64,000 bases of DNA from Cyanophora paradoxa (lineage: Eukaryota; Glaucocystophyceae; Cyanophorales; Cyanophoraceae). The notes under the pieces were generated by a model. It worked only from the letters and a program-made list of their open reading frames with translations. It had not been told where the DNA came from and did no database searches. The position numbers and the translations under genes are program-made. Shown here piece by piece: positions 22,250 to 33,400 of this stretch. The stretch covers positions 62,001-126,000 of the forward strand of contig QPMI01000457.1 of the NCBI GenBank assembly GCA_004431415.1. Direction: 5' to 3'. Every line of letters begins with the position of its first letter. Position 1 is the first letter of the stretch.

Positions 22250-25200
22250 ATGGATCCAGTGGCCATCCTTCGCGGCATCGTTCAGGTGCCTCGACCGGCC
22301 GCCGCGCGAAGCCGCGCCGCCGCTGAGCGCGGGCCCCATGATCAGGTCGCCCTCACGATCCGCGACGTGGCCCAGACAGTCAAGCTCAACAAGGCCAAAT
22401 GCCAGCGGCTGGCTCGACGCGTGCAAGACCTGATTCCAACCCTCGAAGGTGCGCGCGCGCCGCGCGCATATGCATGCCGCGATTGCATTTGCAAGCGGAG
22501 CGCGGGGCGCATGCGCAGCGCTGTCGAGCTCGCCGCGGGCGTGCAGCGAGCAGGCGCGCGGGGCGGCGGAGTCGCTGCTGTGCGCGGTGCAGGAGGCGGA
22601 GGCGCTCGTGCGCAAGTCGAGCGCGCGGGGCGGCTCGGCGCTGCAGCGGGCGGCGGCGCTGGTGACGCTCTGGGCGGACGCGGAGGCCTTCGACGAGGTC
22701 CACGTCGGAATGGACCGCGCCCTCTCTACTCTCACCGCCGTCCTCCAGGCGCCCGCCCGCCCGCCTCTGGAGTCTATAAAGGCGCCTTCCGCGCCCCGCC
22801 CCGCGCGCGCTGACGTCGCTCAGGTGCGGCTGGAGGAGCGGGCAGCGACGGCGGAGGAGCGGGCGGCGGACGCGGCGGAGGACGCGCGGGCGCTGCAGGA
22901 GGCCCTGGCCGAGGCCGGCGACGCGCGGGCCCGGCGGGACGCCGGCGCTGCCGAGCCCCGCGTCGTCAAGGAGCGGGAGGTCAAGGTGCCCCCTCCCCGC
23001 CCGCCCGCGCCCCCGCGCCCCGCCCCGCCTCGCTGAGGCCCCTGGAAGGTCCGCTGGGCTGAGCGGCTGGGCGTGGCGGGGAGCGGCGTCTTCCGCGGCG
23101 AGTGGCTCGGCCTCCCCGTCGCCGTCAAGCTGGCCCGCCCCGCCCCCGCCCGCCCGCCCTCCTGAAGGCTGTGCTGAGCGGCGGGGCCGTGCAGGTGCCG
23201 TCGGGCGGAGCGAGCGGGGCCGGGCGGAGGCGGAGCGGCAGGCGGCGCTGCACGGGGCGGCGCGGCACGCGCACGTCGTCGGGCTCCTGGGGGCCTGCGT
23301 GCGCCCCGCCGGCCGCTCCGCCGCCGACGGGGGCCCGAGGGCGAGGCCCTCCTCCTCGTCATGGAGCTCCTCGAGGGTCCGCCGCCCCCGCCCGCCCGCC
23401 CCGCGCGCTCTGCCTGGGCCCTTGTATTGACCGGGGCACGGGCCAGGCGGGACGCTGGCGGAGGCGGCGCGGGCCGGGCGGCGCGGCGGGCGGCGCCGGA
23501 GGAGCGGGCGGCGCAGCTGCTGCCCGTTGCGAGGGCCCTGCACCACCTCTCGAGCCTGCCCGACCCCATCGTCCACGGCGCGCCCGGCCCGGCACCGGCC
23601 CTGACTCCGGCGGCGCCGCCCTGACGCTAGTCCGGTGCAGGGGACGTGCGACCGGCGAACGTGCTGCTGACGGCGGGGGGCGTCCCCAAGCTCGCCAACT
23701 TCCGCGCCGCCCGCCGCGCCTCGGGGGCGCGCGCCGGGGCCGCCCCCCGGCCCCCCGACTCGCCCACCTACGCCCCGCCCGTGCGCTCGGTCCCTCGCCC
23801 CGCCCCGTTCCGGCCAGAGCCCGAGCGGGCGGGCGCGGGCAGGAGCTGTGGGTGGCGGGGGCCGGCCCCAGCGAGGCGGGAGATGTCTACTCCTTCGGCT
23901 GCACCCTCTACGCGCGCCCGCCCCGCCCGCCCCGCCCCCCCGCGCCCTTAGCTGACGGTCCTGGGCAGGAGGCGGTGGCGGGGCGGGCGCCGTGGGAGGG
24001 CACGGGGCGCGAGGAGGCCTTCCGGCGGGCGCACGGGGTCGGGGAGCGGCCGCCGATGGACGGGACGTGGCCGGGCCCGCTCCGCAGCCTCCTCGCGAGC
24101 TGCTGGCAGGCCGACCCCGCCCGCCGCCCCGACTTCGGCCTCGTCGTCCAGGCGCGCGCCCTAGCTCCCAAGGCGCTGCCTTCGCCTGCCCGGCGCACTC
24201 CTCACCACGCCGTCGCAGACGCTGGAGTCCCTGGCGGGCCTGGGGCCCGCCCCCGAGCTGGGGCGGCCCTTCCGCCCCGAGCTGCCGGCGCCGCCGCTGG
24301 TGGTGGACCCCAGCGGCCCGCCCCGCTGCCTCCGCAGCATCGCTGAGGCGCTCCGGCGGGCCGCCCCGGGCCAGGACATCCACATCCGCCCCGGCCTGTG
24401 CGCCCCCGCTCTTCCCTGTTCGCTTCGGCGCCGGCGTGTGAGCGGGGGCCGCCAGGTACGACGAGGGGGCGCCGCTGGTGCTGGACCGCGACGTGCGCCT
24501 CATCGCCTCCCCCGGGGCCGTCCTCGAGTGCCGCGCCGGCCCCGCCCTGCACTGCCGCGGGCCGGCGGCGCCCTACGTCTCGGGCCTTGCGGTGCGGGGC
24601 CGGGGCGCGCGGCACGTGGCCGTCTTCGTCTCGGAGGGCAGCCGCGCCCGCCTGGATGGGGTCGAGGTCACCTCCGAGGGCCTCGCCTGCATCGAGGCCC
24701 GCCCCCCGCCGCCGCTCTCTCGGCGCCGCCCTTACGATTCGCGTCAGGTGCGGGACCCCGGGACGCGGCCGCAGCTGCGGGGGTGCGGGGTGCGGGACGG
24801 CCCGCGGGCCGGAGTGCTGGTGCGCCTCGGGGCCGAGGCGCTCCTGGAGGCCTGCGACGTCCGCGGCTGCGCCCGCGCCGGCGTCGAGGTCTGCGGGGCG
24901 CGCCCCACGCTCCGCGCCTGCCGCATCTCCGGCGGCGCCGGCGCCGGCGTCTTCGTGCACTGCGCCGGCGGGGGCCTCGTCGAGGGCTGCACCATCGAGG
25001 GCAACCGCAAGGCCGGGGTGGAGGTCGCCGGCGAGGGCGCCTGCCCGACCCTCCGCGGCAACGCCGTGCGTGGCTGCGGCGGGCCCGGCATCGCCTTCCT
25101 CGGCGGGGCGAGCGGCGCGGCCGAGGAGAACGCGGTGGCCGGCTGCGGCGGGGCCGGCTTCGAGGTGGACGCCTCGGCGCGCCCGCTCCTCCGCGGCAAC

Positions 25201-25828
25201 ACCCTCGACGGGCGCGAGTTCGGGCCCCGCCGCGACCCCTCGAGCTCCTCCTCCCCCTCCCCGCAGCTGAGCGGGGGCGGGCACCGACGGCCCCAGCTCC
25301 CCTGCGCCGGGCGCCCCCGGTCCGCCTCCCTCCCGACCCTCGCCGTCCACATCCCGGACGCCGCCGCCTCCGAGGCCGCCCCGGGCCCCGGCCGCCCTCC
25401 TCGCCGCCCCAGCCGCCCCCGGACCGCCCCGCCCGCCCGCCACCAGGACCCGCCCCGCCTCCGCTGGGAAGAATGCCGAGCCGCCTCGCTCCCACCCGGC
25501 GGCCCCGCAGGCGCTGGTGCGCGCCCCTCGTCAGCACGACCGGCCCCGCCCGCCCGCCCACGCCGCCCTCGCGCAGGGGCGCGGGCGGGCGCAGTCGGCG
25601 GCGGACCTGCGCATCGGGCGGCCGGCCTCTCCCGAGCCTGAGTGCGAGCCCGGTGAGGCCGCGGCGCGCCCCAAGGGTGCCCCGCCCCCCGCCCATCCCA
25701 GTCTAGCCCGCCCCGGCCTCTCCACTCTAAGCCTCGCTCGGGCAGGTGCGCTGCGGCGGCGGGCCTCGGCGGTCTCGACGGCCGTGCGCGTGCTCGAGGC
25801 GATCGCCGCCAAGGGCGCCAGCAGCTGA
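22250..25828 (+). CDS. MLKL-like helical bundle + kinase-like domain + parallel beta-helix protein
   Basis: The N-terminal region (MDPVAILRGIVQ then IRDVAQTVKLNKAKCQRLAR and RVQDLIPTLE, next AFDEVHVGMDRALSTLTAVL) has the helix pattern of the four-helix domain of MLKL and plant MLKL-like/RPW8-type proteins. Charged heptads (22830-22985) act as a brace. The kinase-like domain follows with the Gly loop LGVAGSGVFRGEW, VAVK lysine and alpha-C helix region. Its catalytic loop is HGDVRPANVLL (HRD as HGD), the DFG position reads ANFRA, and the late motif is AGDVYSFGCTLYA. From about 24460 to 25215 come repeated short turns such as AGVEVCGARPTLRACRISGG and AGVFVHCAGGGLVEGCTIEG, a right-handed beta-helix of NosD/pectin-lyase type. 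The C-terminus ends AVRVLEAIAAKGASS. Introns use GTGCG and at least one GC donor (within HGD, near 23580). Loss of DFG suggests a pseudokinase. Not all exon borders near 22440-22550 and after 25215 are resolved. Confidence 0.72.
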
Positions 25829-26287
25829 GCCCGCTCGGCGACGGCGTTCCCAAAGGCGCACCTCGTCTGCTTCTTTTGCATGTAGTAGCTACAGGAATAC
25901 GTTTCGTTGGCAGCTGCAGGCACGGCGATTTAAAACGCTGGCCATGGCTCCACGGTTATTGTCTACGCCGCCCCCTCTCGTTTCTGGCCTCCTAGGATCA
26001 CGGGGCTCAGCGGCTCTCGCCTTTGATAAACGCCTCAACCTGGCAAGCTTACTCTGGATCTGCAAAGGCTTGGTACGGTTTTCGAATTAGAGGAAAATGT
26101 ACATACGATACCGCGCTTCCTGCAGCTGTACGCAGGCTCGGTTTGGATTTATATATGTACATGTATACGATATGTATCGCACTCCGCTAAATCTCATGAT
26201 CATAGTCATGATCAGCTTGTCTAGATCTGCTGGCCGTGGGCTGCAGCTGGTCCAGCGGGCCCGGAGGCCTCGCGACCGCGCTCATGA
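25829..26287. other. Convergent intergenic region
   Basis: This lies between the stop of the MLKL-like gene (+) and the stop of the PSI-repeat gene (-). It is AT-rich, with a GTACATGTATACGATATG palindromic stretch near 26155-26175 and paired TCATGATCA sites. No gene was seen. Confidence 0.4.
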
Positions 26288-28228
26288 TCAGGCCGCGAAT
26301 TCGAGCGAGGCGAGGGAGGCGGCCCCGGCGGCGAGGAGGAGGGCGAGGGCGGCGGCGAGGGGCCCGCCGGGGCGGCCCGGGCCGCCCGAGGCGCGCGGGG
26401 CGGCGAGGGCTGCCAGGCGCGCCTCCTCCTGCGCCAGCCGCCCGCACTCGGCGGGAGGGCGGCCCCCGTACCCCGGCGACGAGATCAGCGGCCCCTGGCA
26501 GAACTGCTCGAGGGGGTACCCCGCCTTGACCTCGTGGCACTGCGCGTTGCCCCAGCACCTGCGCGCGCGCCGGTGAGTCTCTTCTCGACGGGGAAGGATC
26601 GGGCGGGGGGTACGGGGGCACCAGGCGCATCCGCGGCTGGCGGCGCACTCGGCGCAGGAGCTCCGCGAGGGGCACGCGACCCGCGGGCAGTCCCCCTTCT
26701 GCTCCGAACATCAGAGCAAACCAAGATTTAAGTTTAATGGAAGGGAGGGGGCACCACGAGGGCGGTGCGGTTGCAGGGTACGGAGAAGCGGCCGGAGACG
26801 GGCTCCACCTCCACACACGCGTTCGCGTCCCCGCACCTGAGGGGGGGGGGAGTCAGGGGCGGGGGGGCGAAGGGTGGGACGGGTGGGACGGGTGTAGCGG
26901 CCGGCGCGCCAGCCGCAGGTGCGCTGGGCGGTGCAGGCGTCGCAGGAGGGGAACGCCGCGCAGGGCGGGGGCGCGGCGGCCGCCCGGGCCCCCGCCGGCC
27001 CCCCCGCCGCCCCGCACTGCCCGCCCCAGTACGACCACCTGCGCGCGTAAGACAAAGAGGGGGGAGGAACCGGGGTGGGGGTAGGGCGGACTTGGTGCAG
27101 GGCATGGGGGCGGCGCCGGTGAGCGGGGCGGCGGAGGAGCCCTGCCCGATGAGCGAGGAGGCGGGGGAGCCGCCCCCGGAGCCGAAGGCCGGCAGCACGC
27201 TCCGCACGCAGCCCTGCCAGTGCCGGGGGAGGGGGGGTACAGCGTCGGAGTGCCGGGTACACGTTTTGAGCAGAGAAAGGAATCGGGGGGGGGGGGGGGG
27301 GGGGAGGACCTGGACGTCGTCGCACCAGCCGCAGCCGGCGCGGAAGGTGCACTCGGCGCAGGTCGCGTACCCCAGGCAGGAGCCGCCCTGCGTCAGCCAG
27401 CACTGCTCGGGGCGCGCGACGAAGCGGCCCCCAGCCGACCCCTCCGACCCTGCGCGCGCGTCTCTCGGGTCTTGGAGGGGAGCGGGTAGGGTAAGTGAAA
27501 TGGTGCCGGCGCGCCGTCGGCGGCGCCGCAGGGGATCATCGGCTTGTCCCCGGTGGCCCGGAGGCACTGGCCGGCCCGCTGTCTTCAGCCGCCGGCGGGC
27601 AGCGGGGAGGGCGGAGGAGGCCCGCGGCGGACCTTGCTCCGGGCCAGGCACCAGCCGCAGCCGAACTCGGACGCGCACTGCTCGCAGGCCCCCAAGTTGT
27701 CGCACTGGTTTCGCGTCAGCGCTAGCGCTGGCGGGGAGAGCCGCGCTGGCGGGGCGCCGCGCGGCCGGACCTTGGACGGGCAGTAGCCGGCGTTAGTTAC
27801 AGAGCAGCCGGAGGAAGCGCACCGAGCTCCGTTCGAGCACCAGCCGCACTTCAATGGCGAGCCGACGCACTCGTCGCAGCCCTTGATGAAAGAGCACGGG
27901 TCCGCTGCGAGCAGGAGCGTAAGCGACGTAATCGGACGATTCAACGCGACGTGAAGCTCAAGCGCGCGGGGAGGCGTGGGCGGTGGCGGAGGTGGAGGTG
28001 GTGCCGCCTGCAAACGCCGTCGTTCAGGTCAGGTACCAGTTCAAATTGCTGATGAAACCGATTTCTCACCGCGGCGGGCTGATCGAGGCTCGCGGCGGGC
28101 CGATCGGAATTTGCGGTCGAGCTTTGCGGTTGCGCCCAGGCTCCGCCGGTCAGCCCAAGCACGCAAACCGCAATCGCGAGAGTGCGCAGCTGAGCGCAAG
28201 GCACGCGGGAGTCGCGGCGGGCCGGCAT
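26288..28228 (-). CDS. Secreted PSI (plexin-type cysteine) repeat protein with C-terminal anchor signal
   Basis: The chosen ATG at 28228 gives a clear signal peptide (LRTLAIAVCVLGLTGGAWAQ), so the product enters the secretory pathway. Going down the minus strand, exons encode repeated eight-cysteine-like PSI units: CSFIKGCDECVGSPLKCGWC, then CDNLGACEQCASEFGCGWC, then CLGYATCAECTFRAGCGWC. A fourth, degenerate unit near 26960 contains FPSCDACTAQRTCGWR. PSI units are small disulphide knots that orient extracellular domains. The C-terminus is a Pro/Gly linker followed by LAAALALLLAAGAASLASLE and a stop at 26288-26290, as expected for GPI-anchor addition or a final membrane helix. Introns (donors GTGAG or GTGCG) carry G-rich or poly-G inserts as read on the plus strand. 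A cell-surface or wall protein is likely; the ligand is unknown. Confidence 0.75.
27285..27304. repeat. 20-G homopolymer in an intron of the PSI gene
   Basis: On the coding (minus) strand this is a C tract within an intron, followed by further pyrimidines leading toward the exon for the third or fourth PSI unit. It may act as an extended polypyrimidine tract, but its length is likely unstable. Confidence 0.7.
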
Positions 28229-28401
28229 TTGCCTCGAGTTCCAATTTGGGCGTACCCCCCTCAAAACACGACTGGCCTGGCCCGCAGCTGAAGAGTGGCT
28301 CCAGGGCGCGCCGCGGTGTAAGGCCTTCGAGCCTGCGCCCACGCGAACCCATCGATCGAGCCCGAGGGTCGGGAAACGTCCAGCCCGGGAGGTGATCTAC
28401 A

Positions 28402-30410
28402 ATGGAGGTAGAGCAAGGTGCGATCGTTTCGGGTTTCGAGCTTCAGCGCGAATTCGAATGTTTCCTAAGCACCCCGGGCTCCGAAAAGCTGCTGACTCGC
28501 CGTAGCTCGCGGATCGGGCCCCGAGCCCGCTGGGCTCTGGCCCCCCACGGTTGACGCCGTTTCACTGAAGGAGTTCTTCGCGCACGAGGTCTTTTCAAGC
28601 CCGATCTCCGCCCTTCGCGCCCTCTGGGGGACAGGCTCCTAACCCGACCCCCGCATCCGCCGGTACGCGCAGACCGAGCTCTGCAACCTGCTCCGGAAGT
28701 ACCGGCCCACCAATACTCGGGACCAACGAGACAGTGCCGCTAGGAACGCGTTGGTGCGTTCGTGCAGTTTGCGCGCCAAGCGTGCCTCGTCAGTCTCAGC
28801 GGCCCGCAGGCGAGCCAGATTGCGCGAGACCACTTGACTATCGAGAAGGTTGGAGTGCTAGAGAAGCCAACGGCTGAGGAGTTCCTTGCCAAGGTTGGTG
28901 TCTTACCCTTCCCAACTTCCAATTGCGGTCTGCCCTGGATCGGATCGTGGGCCCCGGTCGCCTTCGCGGGCATTTTGGGGGACCTTGTAGAGATAATTTC
29001 TCTCTGGCATCGTGTATGCAAGCGATCCGATCCAGGATGCTGACCGCCTCGCCCCGGCGCAGTGCATCCAGCACGACGAGCCGTTTCTCCTCCGCGACTC
29101 AGTCGTTACGCGGGAGAAGGAGCTATGGAGCACCGCGACGATCGAGAAGGTCGGCTCGTACGAGCACCGCGTTCGCGACCTGGTCCGGGAGGGCGACGTG
29201 CGCATGAACATCGGGGTCTTCCTCGAGAAGCACATCATCCGGTGCGATTGTTTCCTTCCATCAAAAGGAACCGGCGGTGCGCACGCGGCTTCTGACAAGT
29301 GCGCCCGCGCTCGGCCGGAGCAGCGACGAGCTGGACGTTGACCGGGACCAGCTGTACTACCTGATGGACCTGCAGGCGCTGGATTACGTACCCGAGCTGT
29401 ACGACGACATCGAGCTGCCCGACTACCTCCGGGACGACCAGTGCGCCGGCCCCGCCCGCCTTGGCGATCCGATTCGCCGATTTGATCCGCGGGCAGCCCG
29501 GACAACCTGATGAGCACGAGCCCGCGGCACACGCACGTCGTCCACGTCGGCGGGCGGCTCACGTACTCGGGCCTGCAGCTGAACCCAGGGGGCACGTGGT
29601 CGTGGCACTACAACGCGGGGCCCTCGGCGCGCGCCTTCATGGTCTTCGGGGCGAACCAGGCGGCGACGCTGCGGGAGTACACCGCGATGCGGGACCTGCT
29701 GATCCGGCGCCCGCCCTTCTACGTGCCCCTCGAGGTCTTCGTCAAGCAGCGCATCATGCCCCGCATGGTCGTCGTCCAGGTGGCCGCCCCCGCCCCGCCC
29801 CGCCGCATCCGCGCCCCGCCGCCGAGCCGCCCGCCGACGCCGCCCCGCAGCCCGGTGAGCTGGTGGTCATCCCCGCCAACTGCGCCTACCAGGTCCTCAA
29901 CTACGTGCGTACCCCCCTGCCCCCCGCCCCCCCGGGCGGCCTGGGCCGGGCCGGGCCGAGCGGGCGGGGGCGCGCAGGGCGAGAACATCTCGATGTCGGG
30001 CTCGTTCCTGCCCTTCCAGAAGGCGCTGGCGGCGCTGGAGCAGCTGCGGCGGGACCGGCTGCTCGTCCGCGGGGCGACCTCGAGCGCCTCGGTCAAGAAG
30101 CTCGTCTGGAACTACGTCATCCGCCTCCTCAAGCGCGGCAACGAGATCTTCGCGCCCGGCAAGGACCCCGGCGCCTGCACCCTCCAGCTCCCCGGCGGCC
30201 GCCGCCGCGCCGGCAGCGACGGCGGCGAGAGCTCGTCGCCCACCTCCCCGGGGCCCCTCACGAGCCCGCGGCCGAACACGGGCGAGTCGGCGCCGCCGCT
30301 GCTCTCGCCGACGGGGACGGGCGGGACGTTCACGGCGGCGATGGTGCTGGCCGGCATGTTCGGCGGGCCCGAGGACCAGGAGAAGGCGAAGAACATGCAG
30401 GCCAAGGCCC

Positions 30411-30449
<39 letters not shown>

Positions 30450-33400
30450 TCGGGGACTCGAGCGGGCCGCGGGGCGACGGGAGCCCCGTGCTCGGCTCCA
30501 GCTCGGCCTCGGACTGCCCCGTGCCGCCGCCCATCGCCGACGGCTCCAAGCCGCTCGCCGTGGGCAGCGTCGTCCAGGTCGCGGCGCCCCCGGGCAGGGC
30601 GCCCCCAAGCCCCAGGACGCCCCCGCCGACCCGCCGGCGGCGGCGGCGGCCCCGGAGGCCGCCAGCGGGCGGCCGGCGGGCGGGGTGCGGCCCTCGCTGG
30701 AGATCAAGCTGCCCTCGTCGGCGGGGACGGGGGTCACTCCCGCCGGCGGCACGTCGGCGACGGGCGCGATGGACGTCGTGGAGGTGATCGTCACCCCGCA
30801 GGGCGCCGACGCCGAGCCCTCCAGCGCCCCCGCCCGCGCCGCAGCCGCCGCCACGGCGGCCCCGGCCGCTGCGGCGGCGGCGGCGGCGGCGGCGACGGTG
30901 AGCCCGTCGAAGGAGAAGGCGCACGAGGGGGACGTCAAGGAGGAGAAGGACGGGGCGAAGGCGCCCTTCGCCTTCGCGGACGGCCCCCTCGTCCCCGGCG
31001 GCTCCACCTTCGCCATGAAGGGGCCCCACGGCACGCCCCTCTCCCCGGGGGCGGCCGCCCTGCCCGCCCCGGGCTCGATCCTCTCCCCGGCCTCGTCGGT
31101 GGCGATCAAGGCGGAGGGGCGGGAGGAGCACGGGGCGGCGGGGGCCGAGGGCGGCGACCCCGCGACGCCGCCGCTGGGGGCGGAGAACGAGGCGGCGGTG
31201 CGCAAGGAGCTGCTGGAGCGGCTGCGGCCCCTCCTCCGCGCCTTCTTCCTCATGCTCGAGGAGGAGCAGAGTGCGCCCCGCCCCGCCCCGCGCCCTCTGG
31301 CGCGCCCGCCGCGCCGCGCGGCTCACCGGGGCGCGCCCGCAGCGATCGAGGGGAAGCCGCGGCTGGTGCCGGACTGGGAGGACCACAAGCTGACCCCGAA
31401 GCTCTCCCAGCAGAGCCTCGCCCAGTGGGTCAAGCGCTCCCGCTCCGGCGACGAGCAGGTGCTGTACATCAACCGTATCATCTGCGACTGCTGCGAGTCG
31501 GAGATCTTCAACGTGCACGTCCACTGCGACGACTGCGCGCCCGACGAGGACATCGGCACGCTCCCCTCCACGCGGGGCCCCGCCGCCCCCGAGGACCCCG
31601 ACGAGGGGGCCATCTCGGGGGACTACTGCCTCCCCTGCTTCGAGTCGGCGGGGCTGGACGCGCGCACGCGGGCGAAGATGCCGACGAAGCACCAGGCCTG
31701 GCACCGGGGCGAGTCCCGCGAGCGCATCCGCCACGCCCGCATCCGCGAGGTCGCCCGCGACCTCCTCCTCCTCCGCGACGCACTCGAGCGCGGCGTGCGT
31801 CCCGCCCCGCCCCGCCCCGCCCCGCTCCGTCTGCTCTGCCCGCCTCGCCGCCGGCCGGCCCTGACCCCGTCGCGTCGTGTCGCGCAGGCGGCCGTGGGCT
31901 CGGTGGGCCCCTTCAACAGCCGCGCGTGGGAGCCCTTCCAGGGCGAGGCGCGCCCGCACCGGGAGCCCCACGGCGGCCCCCCGGCCTCCTCGCGCCCCCG
32001 GGCCCCCGCCACTCGGCGGGCGGCTCCGGGGCCGGCGCGGCTGGGGCGGCGGGGGCGGCGCTGGGCGGGTACGAACGGGCTCGGGGCGCCGCGGTGCAGC
32101 AGCAGCACCACTACCAGCAGCAGGCGGCGCCGGCGCTGGGGCGGGAGGACTCGAAGTACCAGGCCTTCAACGCGCTGCGGCGGGTGCTGCGGAACCACCC
32201 CAAGGTCAAGGCCGACCTCAAGCGCTACTGCAAGGGCAAGCCCCGCGGCGTCGACAGCCTCAAGAAGTCCGAGCTCATCGAGCTCGCCAACGAGCTCGGC
32301 ATCGACCTCGCGCCCTTCGACGCCTACGTCAACTCGGGGCGGCCGTCGGACGGGCCGGCCCCCGCGGCGGCCCTCGCCGCCGGGCACCACGGGGAGGCGC
32401 CGGGCGGCGCCGGGACCACGAGGCGGCGGCGAAGCGGCGGAAGCTGCCGGCCGGCGGCTACGCGGCGATGGCGTCGGGCGGGCGGTGGCGGACAAGGCGA
32501 AGCGGCGGCGGGACTACGACGAGCAGCTCGGGGAGCTCAGGCGGCTGCTCGCGAACCACCCGGAGGTCCGCGGGCCCAGCGGGGCGGCCGGCGGCGGCCT
32601 CCTCGCCGGCCGGCCCCGCGGCGTCTACTCCATGTCCAAGCACGAGCTCCTCGAGCTCGCCACCCAGCTCGGTGCGCCCGCCGCCTCCCGCGCCGCCGCG
32701 ACCGCGACCGCGCCGCGGTCTGTCTGTCTGACGGCGCTGCGCGGCGCGGCAGGGATCGACCTGACGCCGTTCGACGCGTTCGTGCACGCGGGCGGCGCGG
32801 CTACGAGTACGCCGGCGAGGCGGGCGCCGAGGACCTCGACGCCGGCGACGTGCGCCCGCCCCCGCCCGCCCCGCCCGGCCCGGCGCCGACCCGCGCGCAG
32901 AGCGGGGACGAGGTGCTGGGCTGGGACGACGACGACGGCGGGCCGGACGCCGGGGCGACGCTCTCCGACGGGGACGCCGACTACGTGGACGAGGGCCCGC
33001 GGCGCAAGCGGCGCCACGCCTCGCGCCCCCGCCACCTCGACGACTCCTACGTCGACGACTTCGAGGCGCCCGTCCCGCGCCAGGCCTCCAAGCGCCGCTC
33101 CGAGACGGCGCCCTACGTCGGGGCCGACCCGGCCCTCGCCGGGGGCTACGGGGCGGCCGCGGCGGCGCCGGTGCCGCTGGCGACGCTGCCGGCGACGGCC
33201 TTCGCGGACCTCGAGCTGAGCCCGGCGCTCGTGGCGGCGATCAACCGGAACGAGCTCTGCGCGCGCATCCGCGACCACGAGGCGTACCGCTCGGACCGCT
33301 CCCGCTTCCTCGGCGGCAACGCCAAGGCCATCAACAACCTCCCCAACGCCCGCCTCATCGAGATCGCCGGCGAGCTCTCCATCGACGTCCCCGTCCGTGC

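Noticed and set aside
22386-24503. 705-codon open frame on the minus strand opposite the MLKL-like gene
   Set aside because: Very high GC removes stop codons on both strands. The frame crosses several introns of the plus gene, has Arg/Ala/Gly/Pro composition only and no motif, while the plus strand carries kinase and beta-helix motifs.
28936-29036. Inverted CTGGATCGGATCG / CGATCCGATCCAG pair as a mobile-element end
   Set aside because: The arms are only 13 bp, overlap likely coding exons and have no target-site duplication; GATC-type palindromes are common in this DNA.
29461-33219. 1252-codon plus frame treated as a single uninterrupted gene
   Set aside because: Parts of this frame are real (30700-31800), but 29461-30600 in this frame is the shadow of the JmjC exons in the neighbouring frame, and it reads through several introns.
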